From positions 1 to 64,000 of the forward strand of contig JAQUIJ010000016.1 of NCBI GenBank assembly GCA_028683385.1: DNA of 64,000 nt, in the 5' to 3' direction. The notes under the pieces are model-generated. The model did no database searches. It was not told the origin of the DNA and saw nothing but the letters and a program-made list of their open reading frames with translations. The translations under genes and the position numbers were made by a program. Positions 59,701 to 64,000 of the stretch are shown one piece after another (positions within the stretch are counted from its first letter, which is position 1; each line of letters starts with the position of its first letter). This DNA comes from Prolixibacteraceae bacterium (GTDB lineage: Bacteria; Bacteroidota; Bacteroidia; Bacteroidales; Prolixibacteraceae).

Positions 59701-59934
59701 ATGATGAACGGAAACGAAATGACTAATGGTTGGGGAATGGGTTATGGATATGGCTGGATTGTTGGCCTTATCATCCTTATTGTAGTTATTGTAGTAGTTG
59801 CAAGTGCTTTGCGACGTCGCAAAAATTCGCCTGGCATAAAGTATAATTCGCCACACGATATCTTAAAAGTAAGATATGCCAAGGGTGAAATCAGCAAAGA
59901 TGAATATGACGAAAAAAGAAGACATATTTCATAA
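59701..59934 (+). CDS. SHOCT-domain small membrane protein
   Basis: A 77-residue protein: Met/Gly/Trp-rich N-terminus (NGWGMGYGYGW), one TM (IVGLIILIVVIVVVASALRR) and a C-terminal SHOCT motif (DILKVRYAKGEISKDEYDEK). SHOCT domains are short oligomerisation or binding modules at protein ends. 35 bp after the metal-binding gene, same P7 operon. Confidence 0.85.
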   Translation: MMNGNEMTNGWGMGYGYGWIVGLIILIVVIVVVASALRRRKNSPGIKYNSPHDILKVRYAKGEISKDEYDEKRRHIS

Positions 59935-60116
59935 TCAGGTATATGGCTTTAAAAAGTTAAAATAAATATACAATGGTAAAAGCGCTGTCTGAGTTTGTAT
60001 TAAAAGTAAGAACAGGTAGATTATCAGCCATCTGAAAGATTCAGGTTAATGATTTGGCAAATCGATTCGCAATATCGCAAACCAATAATTCACGTTTAAT
60101 TTAAAAATTCAAGCGA

Positions 60117-60668
60117 ATGACAAAATTGTTTATTATAGCCATGTTATTTATCTCGGTTTGTGCTACTGCAAAAACGAAACATCAATCATTCCAAAACGAT
60201 GACTACAGGATTTCTACCGATACTGCGAAAGAAATTACAGCATCACTTACAAAAGAAGAAAGCTATAAGATTTATCTGAATGATTGCAACACAATTATCA
60301 AGGATACGATTCGTGAATCCGGATATATTAATTATGATACAATCAGAGTATCTTCTATCCCGGAAGACATGATCTATTTTGACAAACCGCTTATTAAATC
60401 GGTTCAGCTATCGAAGGGAGTCGCTAACATTATTGTAGCTGACACTATCTGGAATGTAATTGAGGCTCCTGAATATCGTTCAGGCTCCGAAAATAAAGTC
60501 CTTGCAAACAACGCAATGCCTATATCAAATAAAATTATTCCCGACTATTCCAATAAAATCATCATTTTCAGAATGAGAGTGTACTCATGGAAAAAAAGAA
60601 AACCATTGACTTTAAAAGAATGGGATAAAAATATATCAACAACAAGTAATTATCCGGAAAATTACTAA
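60117..60668 (+). CDS. Exported protein of unknown function
   Basis: A 183-residue protein with a signal peptide (MTKLFIIAMLFISVCATAKT). The mature part is mixed: DYRISTDTAKEITASLTKEE, YINYDTIRVSSIPEDMIYFD and VQLSKGVANIIVADTIWNVI. The C-terminus (WKKRKPLTLKEWDKN) is basic. No family recognised. 182 bp separate it from the SHOCT gene and no copy of the repeated promoter lies in front. Confidence 0.6.
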   Translation: MTKLFIIAMLFISVCATAKTKHQSFQNDDYRISTDTAKEITASLTKEESYKIYLNDCNTIIKDTIRESGYINYDTIRVSSIPEDMIYFDKPLIKSVQLSKGVANIIVADTIWNVIEAPEYRSGSENKVLANNAMPISNKIIPDYSNKIIIFRMRVYSWKKRKPLTLKEWDKNISTTSNYPENY

Positions 60669-60681
60669 ACGAACAGTATTT

Positions 60682-60873
60682 CTAAAAATAATGGTTGAGA
60701 CAGTTTAATTTCATTTCATGAATTGCAGGAAATGAGCACTCAAGTTCCCGTACTATCCGTCGTATTCCCTGTCCTCGAAATTTACTCAGTCCGATGATTG
60801 CTGCGGCTGCCATGAGTCTTAGTTCGGCATCGGTTATAGCAGACGCATTGCAGTTAAGGCACAAATGATTCAC
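60682..60873 (-). CDS. Doubtful 63-residue ORF, possible gene remnant
   Basis: A minus-strand frame giving MNHLCLNCNASAITDAELRL and MAAAAIIGLSKFRGQGIRRI. The ITDAELRLMAAAAIIGLS string recalls small ORFs that recur in Bacteroidota genomes, often near repeats. It faces P8 and is opposite to all its neighbours. Coding is uncertain. Confidence 0.3.
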   Translation of the reverse strand: MNHLCLNCNASAITDAELRLMAAAAIIGLSKFRGQGIRRIVRELECSFPAIHEMKLNCLNHYF

Positions 60874-60896
60874 CCCGAATGCATGTTGTTTGAAAT

Positions 60897-60962
60897 GTGT
60901 GAATAATGTAATTCTTTACGAAAGTTTTGTAACAATTAACCTCTCTCTCCTACTTAACTTAG
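60897..60962 (+). promoter_or_regulatory. Stress-island promoter P8
   Basis: Box 1 GTGTGAATAATGTAA, box 2 TTTTGTAAC at +28, -7 candidate TAACTTAG (60955), one mismatch from TANNTTTG. It precedes the acidic-protein/UspA operon. Confidence 0.7.
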
Positions 60963-60988
60963 TTTTCTCAATACTCACCAAGTTTAAG

Positions 60989-61339
60989 ATGAAAGAGAAA
61001 AGCAATAAGTTGAATCCGGCTGAAAGTCAGAATGTCAACGATGATAAAATTAATTTTGAGGGATATCCAACCTATCCCGAGGGCGAAGATATTTACAAAA
61101 ACTTTTGGGAAGAAAAAGATATAAACCCTGAAGATACTTCCAAAACAAAAGAACCAAACAGCACCAATGCTTTAAGAAGGAAAGATCTGGATGAAGAGTC
61201 CGGCGAAAACGGCCTCGATATTCCGGGCTCTGAGTTGGATGACATTCAGGAAGATATTGGAAATGAAGATGAAGAAAATAATTATTACAGTTTAGGCGGT
61301 GACGACCATCTCGATCTGGAAGAGGATCAGGGAGAATAA
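60989..61339 (+). CDS. Highly acidic small protein
   Basis: A 116-residue protein starting MKEKSNKLNPAESQNVNDDK. Almost no hydrophobic core; Asp, Glu and Asn dominate (GSELDDIQEDIGNEDEENNY, then LGGDDHLDLEEDQGE). It probably is intrinsically disordered. No family. The chosen ATG is about 26 bp after the -7 box of P8; a longer reading from 60890 would start in the promoter. First gene of an operon with UspA. Confidence 0.7.
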   Translation: MKEKSNKLNPAESQNVNDDKINFEGYPTYPEGEDIYKNFWEEKDINPEDTSKTKEPNSTNALRRKDLDEESGENGLDIPGSELDDIQEDIGNEDEENNYYSLGGDDHLDLEEDQGE

Positions 61340-61366
61340 AACACATTTTAAATAAAATACATAAAC

Positions 61367-61840
61367 ATGAAAAAAGTATTGATTGCTTTGGATTATGATC
61401 CAAGTTCAATAAAATTAGCCGAAAAAGGTTATTCATTAGCAAAATCGATGGGAGCAGAAGTTATTCTGATGCATGTTATATCCGATCCGGTTTATTATTC
61501 CTCCACAGAATATTCTCCAGTAATGGGATTCACCAATTTTATGGATATGGGAGCTTACCAGTTTGATACGGTTTTTGGGATAAAAAAAGCAGCACAGTAT
61601 TTTTTGGATAAAACAAAACACCACCTCGCTGACGAGTCCATTCAAACCATTATAGAAGAAGGAGATGCTGCTGATTCAATATTGGATGCATGTAAAAAGG
61701 AGAAAGCAGATATAATTGTGATGGGAACTCATAGTCGGAAATGGCTGGAAAATATACTTCTGGGCAGCGTGGCAGAAAGTGTGCTGAAACATTCGACTAC
61801 CCCGCTTTTCATTATTCCAACAAAAAAAATAGCCGAATAA
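61367..61840 (+). CDS. Universal stress protein UspA family
   Basis: A 157-residue single-domain Usp protein. The start MKKVLIALDYDPSSIKLAEK and the ATP-binding loop MGTHSRKWLENILLGSVAES (the G-x2-G-x9-GS pattern in variant form) with the terminal TTPLFIIPTKK are typical. ATP-binding members respond to energy state and stress. Second gene of the P8 operon, 27 bp after the acidic protein. Confidence 0.9.
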   Translation: MKKVLIALDYDPSSIKLAEKGYSLAKSMGAEVILMHVISDPVYYSSTEYSPVMGFTNFMDMGAYQFDTVFGIKKAAQYFLDKTKHHLADESIQTIIEEGDAADSILDACKKEKADIIVMGTHSRKWLENILLGSVAESVLKHSTTPLFIIPTKKIAE

Positions 61841-61889
61841 AAATACCGGGAATGCCTGAATAAATAAGTCATGTTTAAAACAGATTGAT

Positions 61890-62252
61890 ATGCTAAAAAT
61901 AATCAATGATTTACCAGCCAATGTGCTGGGCGTTTCTGCGGAAGGAAAAATTACCGGATCAGATTACGAAAAAGTACTTATTCCTGCTTTAGAAGAAAAA
62001 TTAAACGCAAATAAAAAAGTCCGGATGATCTATCAGCTTGGAAGTGATTTTACCGGTTTTGAGATGAGTGCCATGCTCGATGATGCAAAAGTGGGCTTGA
62101 AATATATCTCTGTCTGGGACCGCATTGCGTTGGTATCCGATCATGAAACGATCAACTCGTTTGCCAAATTCTTTGGGCATTTGATGACCTGTGAGCTACG
62201 GATTTTTAGAAACAATGAATTGGAAGAAGCAAAAAGCTGGGTTACAGAATAA
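61890..62252 (+). CDS. SpoIIAA-like (STAS/DUF3478) protein
   Basis: A 120-residue protein with the SpoIIAA-like pattern: LPANVLGVSAEGKITGSDYE, KVRMIYQLGSDFTGFEMSAM and DRIALVSDHETINSFAKFF. These proteins have a STAS-like fold and bind lipids or partners; no enzyme activity is known. It follows UspA by 49 bp in the P8 operon. Confidence 0.85.
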   Translation: MLKIINDLPANVLGVSAEGKITGSDYEKVLIPALEEKLNANKKVRMIYQLGSDFTGFEMSAMLDDAKVGLKYISVWDRIALVSDHETINSFAKFFGHLMTCELRIFRNNELEEAKSWVTE

Positions 62253-62286
62253 TGTAACTCGTCTTGAAAGGACTGAATTTTAATAA

Positions 62287-62391
62287 CCGTGGGTTTCACT
62301 CACGGCAGAATAAAGAGATGAATCCACAGCCCTGAATGGGCTGAATATTAATCTACTAGAAGTTCAACCCATATCTGGGTGGTGGCTATAA
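62287..62391. repeat. REP-like cluster of three hairpins
   Basis: Three inverted repeats follow one another: CCGTG-N9-CACGG (62287-62305), CAGCCC-tgaat-GGGCTG (62327-62343) and ACCCA-tatc-TGGGT (62367-62380). The words CCGTGGGTTTCACTCACGG and CCCTGAATGGGCTGAATATTA are of a type that recurs many times in Bacteroidota genomes. It lies between the P8 operon and the ATPase gene. Confidence 0.65.
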
Positions 62392-62492
62392 GTACATTTC
62401 TTTTCCATCAGGTTCACTGGTGGTTATTCAAATTTTATTGCTTCGGGATAATTAATCGACTTTTCGAAGTGAACTGAAAAGTGAAAAGTATT

Positions 62493-64000
62493 ATGGAAAA
62501 CAATTCTGCAAAAAAAAATGCGAAGGACGACCTGAAATCCCTTCCCATGCCCGAACTTCAGAAAAAATTAGGTTCGTCACCTGATGGCCTTTCCCAGACA
62601 GAAGCAAAGAAACGTTTAACTCAATATGGCCCCAACGAGATAGAGGAAAAGAAAACTAATATGTTTTTGAAGTTCCTCACTTATTTCTGGGGACCGATTC
62701 CCTGGATGATTGAAGCGGCTGTTATCCTATCGGCTGTTGCCCGCCATTGGCCCGACTTTTTTATCATTCTCGTTTTACTTTTGGCCAATGCCACGATTGG
62801 TTTTTGGGAAGAACGCGAAGCCGGAAATGCCATTGAAGCACTAAAAGCCAAACTGGCCGTCAAAGCACGTGTCAAACGCGATGGAAAATGGATTACCCCT
62901 GAAGCTCGCGATTTGGTTCCAGGCGATATCATCCGCCTTCGGCTCGGCGATATTCTGCCAGCCGATGCACGTTTGCTTGAAGGCGATCCGGTTGAAGTGG
63001 ATCAGTCGGCATTAACAGGCGAATCACTGCCTGCTGAGCGTAAGTCAGGCGAGGCGGTGTTTTCAGGCTCGATTGTTCGGCGGGGAGAAATTGAAGCGCT
63101 GGTTTATGCCACAGGTGCAAACACGTATTTTGGGAAAACGGCACAACTGGTTCAGGAAGCTGCCAGCATCAGCCATTTTCAAAAAGCCGTGCTGAAAATC
63201 GGGAACTACCTTATTATTCTGGCTGTTGCCTTGGTGGCAATAATCATCACGGTCGCCTTAATCCGTGGTGACCAAATTCTAACCACATTACAATTCGCAT
63301 TAGTACTCACCGTGGCAGCAATTCCAGTGGCCATGCCAACCGTGTTGTCGGTGACGATGGCTGTTGGAGCGCGATTGTTGGCAAAGAAAAAGGCGATCGT
63401 CAGTAAGTTGGTGGCCATCGAGGAATTGGCCGGTGTGGACGTACTTTGTGCTGACAAAACCGGCACCCTGACTCAAAACAAACTCACCCTGGGTGATCCG
63501 TTCACTGTAAACAATGTTCCGGCTGATCAGCTTATTCTTTTTGGAGCGTTGGCCTCGCGAGCCGAAAATAACGACACCATCGATCTGGCTGTGCTGGCAG
63601 GTATAAAAGATAAGGACGCCCTGAAAAAATATTCTGTCGAACACTTTCTGCCATTCGATCCGGTACACAAACGCACCGAAGCTACCGTAAAAGATCCGGA
63701 CGGAAAAGAGTTCAAGGTAACCAAAGGCGCGCCTCAGGTAATTCTGGAATTGTCGGCCAATTCAGGAAAAATGAAAGCGGCCGTTGATCAGGCGGTGAAC
63801 GAATTCGCCTCACGTGGTTTTCGTTCGCTGGGCGTTGCGAAAGACGACGGCGACGGCAAATGGCAGTTTATAGGCGTCCTACCTTTGTTTGATCCCCCCC
63901 GCGAAGATGCCAAAGCAACCATCGCAACAGCACTCGCCATGGGCGTAAAGATCAAAATGGTTACCGGTGATGCGCTGGCCATCGCGCAGGAAACAGCCAA
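62493..64000 (+). CDS. P3A-type plasma-membrane proton ATPase (partial, runs off window)
   Basis: The first 502 codons of a P-type ATPase, start MENNSAKKNAKDDLKSLPMP. It has the cation-ATPase N-terminal domain, TMs 1-2 (about 65-110), the actuator motif SALTGESLPAE, TM4 text AAIPVAMPTVLSVTMAVGA and the phosphorylation motif ADKTGTLTQNKL with Asp321. The IPVAMPTVLSV signature points to the proton-pumping P3A class rather than to metal or Ca pumps. The remaining nucleotide-binding part and TMs 5-10 lie outside. It may maintain cytoplasmic pH under stress. Confidence 0.9.
   Translation, partial: MENNSAKKNAKDDLKSLPMPELQKKLGSSPDGLSQTEAKKRLTQYGPNEIEEKKTNMFLKFLTYFWGPIPWMIEAAVILSAVARHWPDFFIILVLLLANATIGFWEEREAGNAIEALKAKLAVKARVKRDGKWITPEARDLVPGDIIRLRLGDILPADARLLEGDPVEVDQSALTGESLPAERKSGEAVFSGSIVRRGEIEALVYATGANTYFGKTAQLVQEAASISHFQKAVLKIGNYLIILAVALVAIIITVALIRGDQILTTLQFALVLTVAAIPVAMPTVLSVTMAVGARLLAKKKAIVSKLVAIEELAGVDVLCADKTGTLTQNKLTLGDPFTVNNVPADQLILFGALASRAENNDTIDLAVLAGIKDKDALKKYSVEHFLPFDPVHKRTEATVKDPDGKEFKVTKGAPQVILELSANSGKMKAAVDQAVNEFASRGFRSLGVAKDDGDGKWQFIGVLPLFDPPREDAKATIATALAMGVKIKMVTGDALAIAQETA

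Noticed and set aside
38493-60962. Sigma-54 or alternative-sigma promoters for the eight repeated sites
   Set aside because: There is no GG-N10-GC pattern, and the ANNTTTG boxes match the normal Bacteroidota -7 element. Two direct-repeat boxes further upstream fit an activator better.
60890-60988. Extended N-terminus of the acidic protein
   Set aside because: It would begin upstream of and pass through promoter P8, and the encoded text is hydrophobic and unlike the rest.
62240-62290. Ninth stress promoter before the ATPase gene
   Set aside because: ATAATGTAACTC matches part of box 1, but no second box lies 28 bp downstream and no ANNTTTG box follows.

Overview
This window looks like a chromosomal stretch from a member of the Bacteroidota, probably a Marinilabiliales/Prolixibacteraceae-type organism. 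The evidence is a CTnDOT-style Tra system (DUF4133, DUF4134, DUF4138 and DUF4141 families), FtsX permeases ending in EALRYE, promoters with ANNTTTG -7 boxes, and almost no Shine-Dalgarno sequences. No rRNA, tRNA, CRISPR array, integrase or intact IS was seen.

Region 1 (about 1-12.7 kb, minus strand) is a conjugative-transfer operon. In transcription order it holds a small membrane protein, TraE, TraF, the TraG ATPase, a TraI-like protein, a secreted protein, TraJ, TraK, a TraL-like protein, TraM, TraN, a VirD4-type coupling protein, a PH-domain membrane protein and a DUF4099/DUF3945-type protein. Region 2 (12.7-20.7 kb) is a gene-poor 1.1 kb stretch with a strong hairpin. It is followed by cargo: two FtsX/MacB-type permeases, an esterase-TPR protein, a methyltransferase and the 3' stump of a third FtsX gene. 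Region 3 (20.8-27 kb) resumes the mobile element. It has a replication-like module (HTH protein, Rep-like protein with iteron-like repeats inside its gene, DnaC-like ATPase), an orphan methylase-like protein, an ArdC antirestriction protein and small element genes. Three of these units start with related structured leaders. Region 4 (27-36 kb) is a type I restriction-modification locus, hsdR-[satD-DUF3307]-hsdM-hsdS, followed by a GHKL-ATPase/nuclease fusion. Palindromic operators in front of satD recur in front of hsdM. Region 5 (36-37.4 kb) has a short relaxase and a Fic C-terminal remnant and probably marks the edge of the element.

Region 6 (37.9-64 kb, all plus strand) is a stress island. 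It encodes two AraC-type regulators, a large hybrid histidine kinase with a REC-only partner, many very small membrane or secreted proteins (Lmo0937, Thivi_2564, CsbD, YtxH, holin-like, DUF1003, SHOCT), a GH130 enzyme, a GT4 fusion and an AI-2E family permease. It also carries transaldolase, phosphoketolase and RpiB, a metal-binding Met-rich protein, UspA, a SpoIIAA-like protein and the start of a P3A proton ATPase.

The most striking observation is a promoter module repeated eight times in region 6. It has an upstream box GTGTGAATNATGTAA, a second box TTGTGTAA exactly 28 bp later (TGTAA cores 21 bp apart, two helical turns, as for AraC-family direct repeats), and an ANNTTTG -7 box 30-31 bp further on. 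One copy lies in front of the second AraC gene and its kinase operon; the others front the stress operons. I infer an autoregulated, AraC-controlled general stress regulon that joins envelope proteins, glycan enzymes and a phosphoketolase carbon shunt.
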